In this document: piece by piece, positions 54,999 to 64,000 of the stretch | Numbering within the stretch: position 1 is the first letter of the stretch | Layout: each line of letters begins with the position of its first letter | NCBI GenBank assembly: GCA_947095585.1 | Contig: OX352763.1 | Span: 113,873,908-113,937,907, forward strand | Reading direction: 5' to 3' | From: Nephrocerus scutellatus | Lineage: Eukaryota > Arthropoda > Insecta > Diptera > Pipunculidae | DNA length: 64,000 nucleotides | Program-made: the position numbers and the translations under genes | The notes under the pieces: generated by a model | Database searches by the model: none | Told to the model about the DNA's origin: nothing | The model's input: only the letters and a program-made list of their open reading frames with translations

Positions 54999-54999
54999 A

Positions 55000-55190
55000 G
55001 AGCCCGAAGGGCGAAGCTTATATTCAGAGGACATGAAAATTTTTCAGCGAACGTGAGTTCATTTGTACGTTTGTTTGTCGTTTCGTATATCTCAGCTTCA
55101 GACTTCGTCAGAATTTAATGGGACTAGTTTTAAAGCAATTGTGACGCGCGTGTCGCGTGTCGCGTGTGGGGCGTGTAAAAAAAAAGTTTT
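55000..55190 (+). repeat. Dispersed repeat J, copy 2
   Basis: GAGCCCGAAGGGCGAAGCTT, TTCAGAGGACATGAAAATTT, GTTTGTTTGTCG, TCGTATATCTC, GAATTTAATGGGACTAGTTT and GACGCGCGTGTCGCGTGTCG occur in the same order as in the copy at 30355-30574. Confidence 0.75.
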
Positions 55191-55199
55191 TTTTTAAAC

Positions 55200-56330
55200 A
55201 ATTCACCGTAAGACTTTTCTCTCGAATGCAGTTAAGAGGTCAGAATGCTTTTTGCTAAGCACCCAAGTCTCGGATCCATATGTATGTTCTGGTATGACCA
55301 TAGTAGGCTTTGTTGACCTTAAGCAACCGTGCGCGTATTTCTGGTACCGTTATACCACTATAATTGCTGCATGATGTGATATCTCCTTTCTTATGTATGG
55401 GGCACAGGATGCCTCTTCGCCAGTCTTCTCGCATCGCTTCTTCCTCCCATACTTGCACTATTAGTTCATGAGTTACTTGGTGTATTGCGGGACCTCCTGT
55501 TTATATCAACTCCGCTGTGATACCATCTGCTCCCGCGGCCTTATTATTTTTGAGACGATGCTTTCTTCGTCTATGCCTTGTGGCGATAGCATAGTTTGGT
55601 CTTCGGTCATTGGTGGAGCCTTCAATTCCTCAGTTAGCTGGCCATTAAGCAACTCATGAAAGTGCTCTTCCCATCGCTCGAAGACGCCTTTGAGATCGGC
55701 GATCAGATTACCCTCTTTGTCTTTGCAGCTTATGCAACGCGGTGTATATTGCGTCATATCGCCGACTTTTTAGTAGAACTTCCGCGCCTGGTGCAGTCCT
55801 CGCCTCTGTACTGTTCTAGTTCACGGACGAGATTCTTCTCCCAGATTGCTGTCAATCGCCGGTGAACTGTTTTTTTATATCTTCTGAGCTATATATATTC
55901 ATTTTCGCGTGCCCGCGTTCTATGAGGTTGTTGCATTCCTCGATATGCAACCTTCTTACGTTCAGTCGCTAGCTTATATTCGTCATCGAACCAGTCGTTC
56001 CGATCTCTACGACTACTGCCTGAGATGGAGTCAGCAGTACCAATGACAGTATTCTTGAGGCGTGTCCATTTCTCTTCTCAGCGCCAGGACTCACTCTCCC
56101 TGCATTTAAGGCGAATCCTATCGCTTGACCGTAGTTGTTTCTGGTCTCTTCGTTGCGAAGGGCAGCCGTATTGACTCGAATCTGATTCGCGGATGCTGTC
56201 GTTATTGATGATGCAAACCGCGCTCGGAGCACCATACCAACAAGATAGTGGACCGACGTTGGCAGCTCGGTACGTTCATCAGGTTTGAAATGTGGCGGCG
56301 GTCTATCTGGTTGCGAGTGGCTCTATCATG
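55200..56330 (-). mobile_element. RTE1 copy, endonuclease end to RT with internal deletion
   Basis: From 56330 downward: ATRNQIDRRH (endonuclease end, with the same 21-nt gap as at 37860), the linker (ARFASSITTASANQIRVNTA and LRNEETRNNYGQAIGFALNA, 56110-56230), DMTQYTPRCISCKDKEGNLI (about 55760), FERWEEHFHELLNGQLTEEL and VWEEEAMREDWRRGILCPIH (about 55400-55455). At about 55330 it leaps to the thumb region (YGSETWVLSKKHSDLLTAFE, 55215-55290), so the palm with YADD is missing. Many stops. Confidence 0.85.
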
Positions 56331-56439
56331 ATATACCCAGATTTTAAATATGTCACCCTAAATAGTGGCGTACGACCTTTGCGCTTTCGGTAACTATGTA
56401 CATTCTAAAAGAATCTGACACCTCCAATGGAGCCGTGTT

Positions 56440-57128
56440 GACCAAAGCTAATTTTTTCGTTCCTTCTCTATCATTGCTGTAGGAATGGTACGAATTTCCC
56501 TTGATATTGTAGCTGATAACACAACAAGAACATGGGGGTTTTTCTCCAAAAACTTTGGCTTTCTCATTAGGAGAATAGTATCGTGTTTCAAAAGTTCTAA
56601 CATCGTTTCAGCAAAATTGAATCTCCGTATGCAATCAATTGGCTCCAACCCTTGAACCACCATGATTTTATAGGGATGGTAGTGTAGGCCTAAGTGAAAA
56701 ATCCTACGCTCCTTTCTGTTTGAAATTCTCCGAGCTATAGGATGCTGACTAGCTGAGCGACGGGGGCTGGCTTCCACAGCTTGCCCTAGTCTCTCAATGG
56801 TTTTGGAGGTTCTCGCAGTACGATCTCCACCCTTCGGGCAGTACGTTCGTAAGTAGTTCTGAGGTTTGTAATCCGTTTTAAAATCGAATTCCTTGTTGGT
56901 ACGTTTCCTTGATCTCTCGTTGAAATGCTCGCTAATTAGCAATCACCGATCTGTTTGCATCATACGATACGTGTCGATGTCTCACCGTCCAAGACTCCAT
57001 GGTACCTGTTACATGGCAACTGGCAACAGAAACGGCATGTAATAAGGAATTTATACCAAATATACAAGAAACATTAGCCCATCTAGGAGCCGAGTCACAG
57101 CCATTACACCACCCTGGCTCACCCTGTA
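56440..57128 (-). mobile_element. Tc1/mariner-superfamily transposon remnant with 5' terminus
   Basis: The minus-strand open stretch 56448-56942 contains SKTIERLGQAVEASPRRSAS (HTH region), LHYHPYKIMVVQGLEPIDCI (normally LHLHPYKIxxxQELxPxD), RFNFAETMLELLKHDTILL (just before the first catalytic Asp, which is not preserved) and NPHVLVVL. About 185 bp further out, 57118-57128 gives TACAGGGTGAG read inward, a typical terminal inverted repeat start with TA. The C-terminal half is missing. Confidence 0.75.
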
Positions 57129-58489
57129 TTTAGTTCAACGCAAGTTGAATTGCCAAGAGACTGCTACTTCGCCCCAATAAGGTTTCGAAATTCTTTCATC
57201 ACATTATGGCAATTAATCACAATATAAGGTAATTAAGTGTTTATCAAAGAGACACAGAGATAACCCGGCAGGTGATGACATCCCTAGACAAACTGTAGGA
57301 ATTCCAGCGTGAAGCAATTAATCAGTTCGCCATTATTACCAGTATTTGTAATGTCACTTGTAAAGTCAACTGTATTGCTAAAGTATACTTGTACAGTGGT
57401 GGTGTTTTTATCAAAAGATAAATATTTACATTTTGAAGTAAAATTCGTGTAAACTCGGCTTAAGTAAGTAGAACGCACAAGTGCACTGTGTAGATACGTG
57501 AAAAACAAACGAACGAAGTTTGAATTGACGTCAATCGCATTGCCAGCCATCAGCGCCGATATCGCTATCGGGGCTTATCATTTCGACAATAGTCGCGTCG
57601 CACTGACTCGAAATACAAAATACTCTAGGAAATAAAATAACACAACGTTGCTCAAGACAAACACTCCTCGTAGCACTCACCGTCTGGACGACAACCGATG
57701 ATTAAGACGATGATACGGTCAGTTAATTACCGCAGATTTCATGCTGGATTTACATGAAACTCTAAGGAGGAGATCATAGTACGATTTTTATGTGGGCTTC
57801 AACAACAACAGTGCTTATCCAATGAACTGACGTTGCAATTTGTACTACATACTTGCAAAGTTTACTGCTGGTCGATGTAGTAAACGAACGTTTCAATGGA
57901 ATATTAATTGGAAATTTATTTTTGTCCAACGACTCAGTCGAAATTCACACGAAAAATGAATGTAATGTGAAAAACGATCCGTTTCCTGTATGGGAGAAGT
58001 ATACCAAATACATTGATATGTTTAGTGACTGGTCTAACGGACTATAAAAAGTTGACTTGGAAACTGTTATTATGAAATGACGAAGGAAATTAATGCAATT
58101 TGAGTTCGCCATCACACCGCTGACGTCAAGAGTGAACTTCATGTTAAGTGACATTGAAGTTAATTGCAATCGCTGTGAAATGAAAATTACTCGTAATTGT
58201 ATACGAGTGAGTCAAGTCAAGTCAAGAAAAACGAACATCTACCGGCGAGTTTCTAATTTTTTTTTCGGGTAAGCCTGCAGGAGAACACCATGCAAATGGA
58301 GTGTGATTTCAACTCTCTAAAGCCGCGAGAAGATCGTTACAGGACTGGCAAGCAATATCCGATAGAATTATTATTGCAAGATTTAAATCTCCTGTTCGAC
58401 AGGTCGTGTTTGTTCAAGATTACGCATCAGCGGAACAAGCCACCTCAGAAGAAACAGACACGTTCTAATTGCGTCTAAGTAATTCATTA
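57129..58489. other. Low-copy stretch, nothing recognised
   Basis: No transposon motif is supported. The minus-strand open frame 57284-57550 and plus-strand frames at 57853-58047 and 58290-58478 have no recognisable domain. A host gene's 5' region is possible but unsupported. Confidence 0.4.
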
Positions 58490-58887
58490 GATCAACTAGG
58501 GAAGAGTGACATCGTGACGAATTTAACGAAAAGGTAGGCAGCGACAACAGTGATTGGGAACATGTCATGGGAAACCACTATGAATGACCACATTGAAAGG
58601 TTTGCTGATCTATGTTCTGATTGCAACCTAATCATTGGAGGCACAATTTTTCCCCACAAAAACATCCACAAAACCAACTGGGCCTCTCTCGATCACATGT
58701 ACAACAACCAGATTGATCACATCGCTATAAGCCGCAAGTGAGGATCATCGTTGCTGGACGTTAGAACCCGAATAGTAGCCGACGTCTATAGCGACCATCA
58801 CCTTGTGGTTGGCAGTGTGCGATTGAAGCTCGCGGTCCACTCATTCAGACGAAATCAAACAACGAGAAAGCCAGTTGTAGCAGCACT

Positions 58888-59634
58888 TTCCCGTGGGGGT
58901 CAATCTGCAGCATGATTTATATTTGGAATGATGCAGGACCTAAACACGGAATATAAAATATAGGGTTTCCTGTTGAGTGATATGAAATAAGGAGTATGCT
59001 TAATGGCGAAAGCCGGGTAAGCGCAGGGCTCAATCCGTAAACTCCACAAGACTTCTGTAGCAGCACTGACCCCCGAGGGGACCGCTGTATCTTACTTTTC
59101 GATAGGTTTGATACTTGGGTTAAACTCGGAAGATAGCAAGGCTGCTTGCACTTAGAATGTCTAGAGCGGACACTGTCTTCGTATGTAGCAGCCTTACCGT
59201 ACAACTGCAGGACCTTACCGTACAACTGCAGGACCTTACGTGCCTGGGATAGTTTCTATCCAGGGCGGCCTAGGATTAGAGTCTCATCCTAGTGGCAAAT
59301 GATTGGGTTCGAAGTTCCGGACGATGTGCTGCCAAGGTTGTAGTGTACCTACGCCAAAGGCACTCATACTGAACGAGCTGAGTCCCTTGATGTCAGATCT
59401 CACCAATGTCGCGTTGATACTACGGGGGTTGGCTTTACCCGCAGATAAGGTTGATCTCCTTGGATGTTAGCTGAGTCTGGGCCGGTTGAGGACCAGTTTC
59501 GTTCTGGGCTTGACCTACGTAGTGGTTTACGGTTTACTCTCGAAGAGAGGACCGCTAAATGGGAATAGTTCATGAGCATGCTTAATGGCGAAAGCTGGGC
59601 AAGCAGGGTTCATCCCACTCAAAAAATGATGTAG
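58888..59634. mobile_element. Unidentified insertion in RTE2, with internal ~75-bp direct repeats
   Basis: RTE2 coding sequence is colinear on both sides of TGTAGCAGCACT (58876-58887) and TGTAGCAACACT (59629-59640), a 12-bp direct repeat with one mismatch. Inside, 58992-59069 and 59574-59643 are diverged copies (ATGCTTAATGGCGAAAGC, then GGGTAAGC/GGGCAAGC). A perfect 21-bp tandem duplication lies at about 59202-59245 (CCTTACCGTACAACTGCAGG). The minus-strand frame 58917-59225 has no recognisable domain. Element class unknown. Confidence 0.5.
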
Positions 59635-59654
59635 CAACACTGAAAGACTCAGAT

Positions 59655-60143
59655 GTGAAACTGCAATATGTATCCCGTATACAACAGTCTCTTTGTGAGA
59701 TACAGCCCCAAGCCCTAGAGTCTAAATGGGAGAAAACAGTAAAGGCGTATACGGAAGCAGCCTCAACTATTTTAGGTTATCCCGACAAAACTAGAAAGGA
59801 ATGGATATCAGATAGCACATGGAACACCATTCGAGAACGTCAATCCATCAAAATAGGGTTAAATGCGGCCTCGGGTGCCGTGCGAAGCGCATTAGCGCGG
59901 AAGTATAGGGATCTGGACCGGGAAGTTGGCCGTTCAGCTAGGAACGACAAACGAGCATGGCTACGCGACATCGCAACACAAGCGCAGCAAGCCGCTGATA
60001 GTAGACAATACAGCACAGTCTATCAACTCGCTCGTAAGCTCGCCAACAAGAAACACCACATCAACTACACTGTTAAGGCAATAGACGGGCTCTTTGATCC
60101 TTATGGAGGGAAAACAATTAACCCGCTAGACAGAAAATTTTAA
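59655..60143 (+). pseudogene. RTE2 linker domain (162 codons open)
   Basis: The region between endonuclease and RT in RTE elements: ESKWEKTVKAYTEAASTILG, KTRKEWISDSTWNTIRERQS, REVGRSARNDKRAWLRDIAT, QAQQAADSRQYSTVYQLARK and LANKK. The pattern (KEWISxxTWxxIxxR ... DKRxWxxxxAxxAxxAAxxxxxxxxYxxxRxLxxK) is well known in RTE/BovB-type proteins. It is an uninterrupted frame, so the copy is moderately young, but RT is absent. Confidence 0.85.
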
Positions 60144-60423
60144 GAATGTTTTGAATTTTACTTCGACAGGCACATCCGTCAACCCACATATGCACCCTAA
60201 TAGGCTACTTAACATCAGCGTCGCGTTACTCCTTCGTTGGATGAGATAAGGACAACAATTCGTTCACTGCAATCAGGTAAAGCAGCAGGCAAAGACAAAA
60301 GTCTTCTACGCTTCATTCGAAGCTTCAACTGGTTCAATGAGTAGGGCGTGAAATCCTCTCGGTCCATGTAGCATCACAATGGACTATCTATTAGTCGGCT
60401 TCCTGTCAACCTTTCTAAAAGGC

Positions 60424-60573
60424 GAGTTAAGAAGCTTTTCGTGACAAGTTATTACTCTCTGACGTTTGTCAGTCATTCGCGAGAGGTGGAACCGCGAAAA
60501 TTAGTTTCAGCGTTTCTTGGATACAAACCACGAACTTCCTGCTCAGAAGTCCAACGCAATAACACGGTGCCCA
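60424..60573 (-). mobile_element. SINE copy, diverged head
   Basis: Minus-strand match to the head and first part of the body of the SINE: GTGGGCACCGTG, GGACTTCTGAGCAG, GGTTTGTATCC (box B with two changes), GTGACAAGTTATTACTCTCT antisense at 60441-60460. Box A is destroyed. The 3' third is missing. Confidence 0.8.
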
Positions 60574-60624
60574 CTCCAAACTTGCATTTACTCTTAACTT
60601 AGGATTAAGTTACCATAAATGCAC

Positions 60625-60665
60625 TTTTTGGCAGACCGGTTCTAGAGCCAAATATGATGATAATT
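60625..60665 (+). mobile_element. RTE1 3'-terminal scrap
   Basis: GACCGGTTCTAGAGCCAAAT followed by ATGATGATAATT matches the last 40 bp of RTE1 (31788-31825). It sits between the SINE and repeat J. Confidence 0.7.
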
Positions 60666-60667
60666 CT

Positions 60668-61125
60668 GAGCCCGAAGGGGGAAGCTAATTACCATGTTTT
60701 TTCAGGCGTAGGGACATAAGTCCCAATATTTACTTTTGGGACTTATAACCCACTTAAATGGGACATAAGTCCCAACTCGATTGGAACCCGACCTGTTGGG
60801 ACATAAGTCAGCTGTATTAAATTTCGTCCAAAATTTTCGGTGATAATAATTTAAAAAAAAATTGTGGACTTTCATTACATACATAAAATGGATCCTTTTA
60901 AAAGGCGCAGTGACGTGAGTCCCAACATATTTTTCGACACTTATGTCCCGATGGGGTGGGACATTAGTTCCTAACTCGATTTTTTCTTTTGGGACTTATG
61001 TCCCTGTGCCGTTTTTTCACCGTGCGTGTGTCAGTTTGTAAGTTTGTCAGTTTGTTCACTCGTATATCTCGACTTCTACTTGTCAGAAATTAATGGGACT
61101 GCGTTTTTAAGACAATTGTTTAGCG
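60668..61125 (+). repeat. Dispersed repeat J, copy 3, with inserted GGGACATAAGTCCC cluster
   Basis: The left end GAGCCCGAAGGGGGAAGCTA (60668) and right part GTGTGTCAGTTTGTAAGTTT, CTCGTATATCTCGACTTCTA, GAAATTAATGGGACTGCGTT (61022-61113) match copies 1 and 2. Between them are about 300 bp not found in those copies, bounded by GTTTTTTCA on both sides (60696 and 61012). Confidence 0.75.
60711..61004. repeat. Eight GGGACATAAGTCCC-like motifs in both orientations
   Basis: Motif starts: 60711 (GGGACATAAGTCCC), 60738 (GGGACTTATAACCC), 60760 (exact), 60798 (GGGACATAAGTCA), about 60911 (GACGTGAGTCCC), 60936 (GACACTTATGTCCC, inverted), 60958 (GGGACATTAGTTCC) and 60991 (GGGACTTATGTCCC, inverted). The motif is nearly self-complementary. 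The stretch has no coding capacity. Confidence 0.9.
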
Positions 61126-61239
61126 CTCATCTTATGATAGCTTCATTGGTGTATTATATGGAAAACTGAGACTGAGACTGAAACTACGCATCGATATCGG
61201 CTTAAAAAAATTAGGTTTTTTTCTTGGCTTATCAAATGG

Positions 61240-61940
61240 ACGACATTGGATACCAAGTTCTTCGTTTGTACTCACCAGAGCAGCCATTACATCATCAATC
61301 GCAATTACTCACTCCTTGTATCACTCCTTGCCGCTGCGAAAACCCGTTCGATGTCTCTTGAAGGAAGACTCGATCCTTGCCTTTATTCGCTGGAGGATTA
61401 TATTTGCCATTATCGTTGGGACAGACAAAACGGTGATGCCTTCCTTTAGTGTCTTGACAAAATATCCATTCTTCCATTCATTCTCTGGGCAAGGTTTCGT
61501 CATCCCAAACAGCCTGGATAAGTGGAAAAAAATTACAGTCCGCTAGAGGTCAGGATCTGCTTTCAGGAACTGGGCAGGTAAGCCATCCAGACCAGCTGTA
61601 TTGTTATTTGAAGTAGGATCGCAGTTCTTACTCGGTTGGAGGACTGATGTCAATGCCGCTGGAAGACCTACGTATGTCCAGTAGTTGATGACTTGCATTT
61701 GTGCTCTGGTCATCATTTAGCAGTGCACTATATGTACCGTCCACCTTCGCAGGTGGTCTTCTATTGACACTAAAACGTTTCCGTTCGTATCTAGCACGGG
61801 GTAGTTGGTGCTACTTTTTTGACCAACAATGTCGTTAAAGATTTTGTACAGTTCACTTGCGTTTCCTCTTCCTGCAGTCTTCCGCACTCTACGCCAACTA
61901 TCTCGTCTAAAACATCGCTGCAAAAAACTATGGGTCCGAC
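61240..61940 (-). mobile_element. RTE2-like RT entry fragment
   Basis: The minus strand reads RRVRKTAGRGNASELYKIFN, VLDTNGNVLVSIEDHLRRW (61720-61900), then in another frame ENEWKNGYFVKTLKEGITVL (about 61430-61485) and IILQRIKARIESSFKRHRTG with FRSGKE (to 61321). This matches the linker end and RT blocks 1-2 of RTE elements (xxxGN.LYK, D.xGxxLxxxxxxLxRWxxHF, W.xxxIVxxxKKGxxxxCxNWRGIxLL, GFRxGRS). The sequence between is degenerate and the RT palm is missing. Confidence 0.75.
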
Positions 61941-62639
61941 TATTCGCATAGAGGGAGGTTGCAAAGATCCAATTTTCTAAGTAAATTCATCCAAAAACTT
62001 GCCTTTGTAAATTTTCCAAGAACTGATTGCGCAAGGCTTTTAACGGGGATGTGAAACACTGACGCCGTGTCAGTGCAAACAATAGTTGGTTTTTTTTTTG
62101 CTGGAACTATTTCCACCATACTGTCGCTTTGACAAAAACAAAAAAGTTATTGTCAGTGATGTGGTGTGGTGTTTATTTGCGACAACAGATATCCATCCCA
62201 GCTGAATTTCGGTTGTTTTATGTAAACACATTTTTTTATTTAGTAATACAACAGACATTGTGTAAATAAAAAGCAATATCAGTATGCGACGCGACACTCT
62301 ACGGCTTCCAAAGGCTGTATATTCTGGTGTGCCCATATTAAAACAGGATGTGGTTAATTAGATAAGATTAGGGTTTTTTGAAGCGAACTTTTATACGAGA
62401 GATGGGAGTAAAATTTCAAGGTTGTAGAGTTTCGTGACGTGCTATGCGAAACAATATTGAACATGAAGAACCCAAAAAGGTACTTGGCCATAGAGAGAAG
62501 ACGAGAGAACTATGCTATATTCGTTGTTCGGCTAGTACATCACATTGCATCGATCAACCGCGCGTTATCGTTATTTACTACAGTAGTCACAGTAGTCTGT
62601 AATTTGAATGACATTTTCAAATGGATCAGTTGACCCGAA
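61941..62639. other. AT-rich stretch, nothing recognised
   Basis: No supported feature; the minus-strand open frame 62070-62336 has no domain. Confidence 0.4.
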
Positions 62640-64000
62640 ATGCTACTTCAAATTCGCGCTCCACTATTTTAATTGCGGGACCAATGTTGGATCTTCTAGT
62701 TGCAGACGTGGCCACAATGTACTTTGTTTTGCTGTCATTTATGTACAGCCGCAGATTTCGTGCCGCCTGCTCAATCTGGATGAAAACTTCCTGTACAGCT
62801 CTTGGGTTTCTATGAACGATGTCAATATCATCTGCGTAAGCCAGTATCTAGATGGACTTATAGAGGATTGTTCTTCTCGCCGTTACGTCAGAGCCTCGGA
62901 TCACTTTCTCCAACGCCAGGTTGGAGAGAACGCAGGCCAGTCTATCCCTTTGTCGGAGCCCGTTATAGATGTTGAATGGGCTTAATAGTGATCCGGATAT
63001 TTTTGATTGGCTTATAACATTGGTCATTGTCAACCTACATAGTGGTGTCAGTTTATTTGGGATGCCGACTTTATAAAGTTCTACTCTGGCTTGCTATCAT
63101 GTAGTGAGTTTTGAAACTCTAGACACCTTTACATCAACTGCCTAAGGGTGTACATCTATCTGATCAGTTGTTGATTTGCCCGGTATGAAGCCGCACTGAT
63201 ATGGACCAATGATGACTTTAGCGTGTGGGGCTATCCTGTCTTGAAGGATACTGGAGAAATGCTTAAACGCGGTTCTCAACAACGTTATACGTACCACGAT
63301 AATTGCTGCAGGTTGTGATATCTCCTTTCTTATGTATGGGGAACAGGATGCCTCTTCGCCAGTCTTCTGGGATCGCTTCTTCCTCCCATACTATTGCACT
63401 ATTAGTTCATTAATTGCTTGGTGTATTGCGAGACCTCCTGTTTTAATCAGCTCCGCTGGGATGCCATCAGATCACGGGGTCTTAATATTTTTGAGCTGAT
63501 TTATCGCTCTGCTAACTTCGCCTATGCTTGGTGGCGGCAGCATAGTGTGGTCTTCGGTCATTGGTGAAGCCTCAAATACCTCAGTTAGCTGGCCATTAGG
63601 CAACTCATGAAAGTGCTCTTGCCATCGCTCTAAAATATGCCTTTGAGATCGGCGATCAGATTACTGTCTTTGTCTTTGCAGCATGTGGTGTCATACTGCG
63701 GACTCTTTGTTAGAACTTCCGCGCCTGGTGCGGTCCTCGCTCTCTGTAGGTACTGTTCTAGTTCACGGACGAGATTCTTCTCCCGGCTGCTTTCTTTCTC
63801 CGGTGAAATTTTATTTCATATCTTCTGAGCTCTTTATATTCATCTTCGCGTGCCCGCGTTTTATGAGATTGTTGCATTGCTCGGAACGCAACATTCTTAC
63901 GTTCAGTCGCTAGCTTACATTCGTCATCGAACCAGTTGTTCCGATCTCTACATACAACTACTGCCTAAGATGGAGTCAGCAGTACTAATGACAGTATTTT
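62640..64000 (-). mobile_element. RTE1 copy running off the right edge (linker to YADD region)
   Basis: From 64000 downward on the minus strand come the linker (antisense of the 63840-63990 sequence shared with 55900-56000), HFHELPNGQLTEVFEASPMT (about 63590), GIPAELIKTGGLAIHQAINE (about 63420-63470), a CSPYIRKE version of the GILCPIH block (63330-63350), the ITLLRTAFKHFSSILQD block (about 63235-63300), FNIYNGLRQRDRLACVLSNL followed by ALEKVIRGSDVTARRTILYK (62850-62975), and the YADDIDIVH region (about 62815-62840). It is the longest RTE1 copy and keeps the palm that 55200-56330 lacks, but with several frameshifts. Confidence 0.85.

Larger units (their letters stand above)
58490..60345 (+). 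mobile_element. RTE2 copy: endonuclease end, linker and RT entry, split by an insertion
   Basis: 58550-58740 reads ERFADLCSDCNLIIGGTIFP and NIHKTNWASLDHMYNNQIDH, then LLDVRTRIVADVYSDHHLVV (to 58815), the C-terminal end of an RTE2 endonuclease with the conserved SDHHL. After an interruption (58888-59634) the linker continues with the 162-codon open stretch, then LQSGKAAGKDK at about 60265-60300 (RT entry). The RT core is missing; LINE B-like tail sequence (CACAATGGACTAT) follows near 60375. Confidence 0.85.

Noticed and set aside
57284..57550. 88-codon minus-strand frame as a host exon
   Set aside because: No recognisable domain or relative in the window; kept only as part of an unassigned stretch.

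Overview
This window looks like repeat-dense, gene-free DNA from an insect nuclear genome, most likely a fly (Diptera). The evidence is the mixture of decayed elements: I/LOA-like LINEs with RNase H, jockey/CR1-like LINEs, at least two RTE lineages, a Bel/Pao gag remnant, Tc1/mariner and pogo/Tigger-like transposases and a tRNA-derived SINE, all in AT-rich DNA. No host protein-coding gene, rRNA or functional tRNA could be supported. All recognisable coding sequence is transposon-derived and almost all of it is broken by stops, frameshifts or truncation. Family and clade names below come from reading motifs by eye; no database search was run.

Layout. 0-8.4 kb: a long I/LOA-like LINE (family A), two head-to-head RT fragments of other LINEs, the 3' part of a second RNase H LINE, an internally deleted RTE1 copy and a SINE tail. 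8.4-12.4 kb: mostly low-copy DNA with microsatellites and one SINE. 12.4-16.1 kb: jockey-like LINEs D and E on the minus strand, separated by a mariner-like transposase remnant. 17.9-21.2 kb: a Bel/Pao gag remnant, a 308-bp MITE candidate, a copy of dispersed repeat H, and an RTE1 copy split by a SINE with a 14-bp target duplication. 22.7-24.0 kb: a G-rich degenerate array. 24.9-28.5 kb: a pogo/Tigger-like transposon split by a minus-strand LINE B with a 9-bp target duplication. 30.3-32.5 kb: repeat J, SINE, RTE1, LINE D and an H boundary in series. 32.5-35.4 kb: low-copy DNA. 35.4-43.5 kb: assorted LINE, mariner and RTE fragments, including a chimeric RTE (endonuclease of one lineage joined to the 3' end of another). 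44-47.7 kb: a large H copy with a ~120-bp tandem array, an RTE1 endonuclease and a regular 57-bp minisatellite. 48.7-54.3 kb: two further arrays of the same strand-biased type (the second with a 318-bp higher-order period) and LINE A copy 2 carrying a 91-bp palindromic insertion. 54.8-64 kb: H and J repeats, RTE1, mariner, an RTE2 copy split by an unknown insertion, a SINE, a cluster of GGGACATAAGTCCC-like motifs, and a further RTE1 copy running off the right edge.

How it fits together. The sequence is best read as layers of insertion. RTE and LINE copies were hit by SINEs and other LINEs, and several junctions are still exact: 20325/20624, 25364/27810 and 49872/49980. The most useful observations are those dated junctions, a SINE family with good Pol III boxes, the MITE candidate, the variable short repeats found at one fixed place in repeat H, and the strand-asymmetric G-rich arrays.
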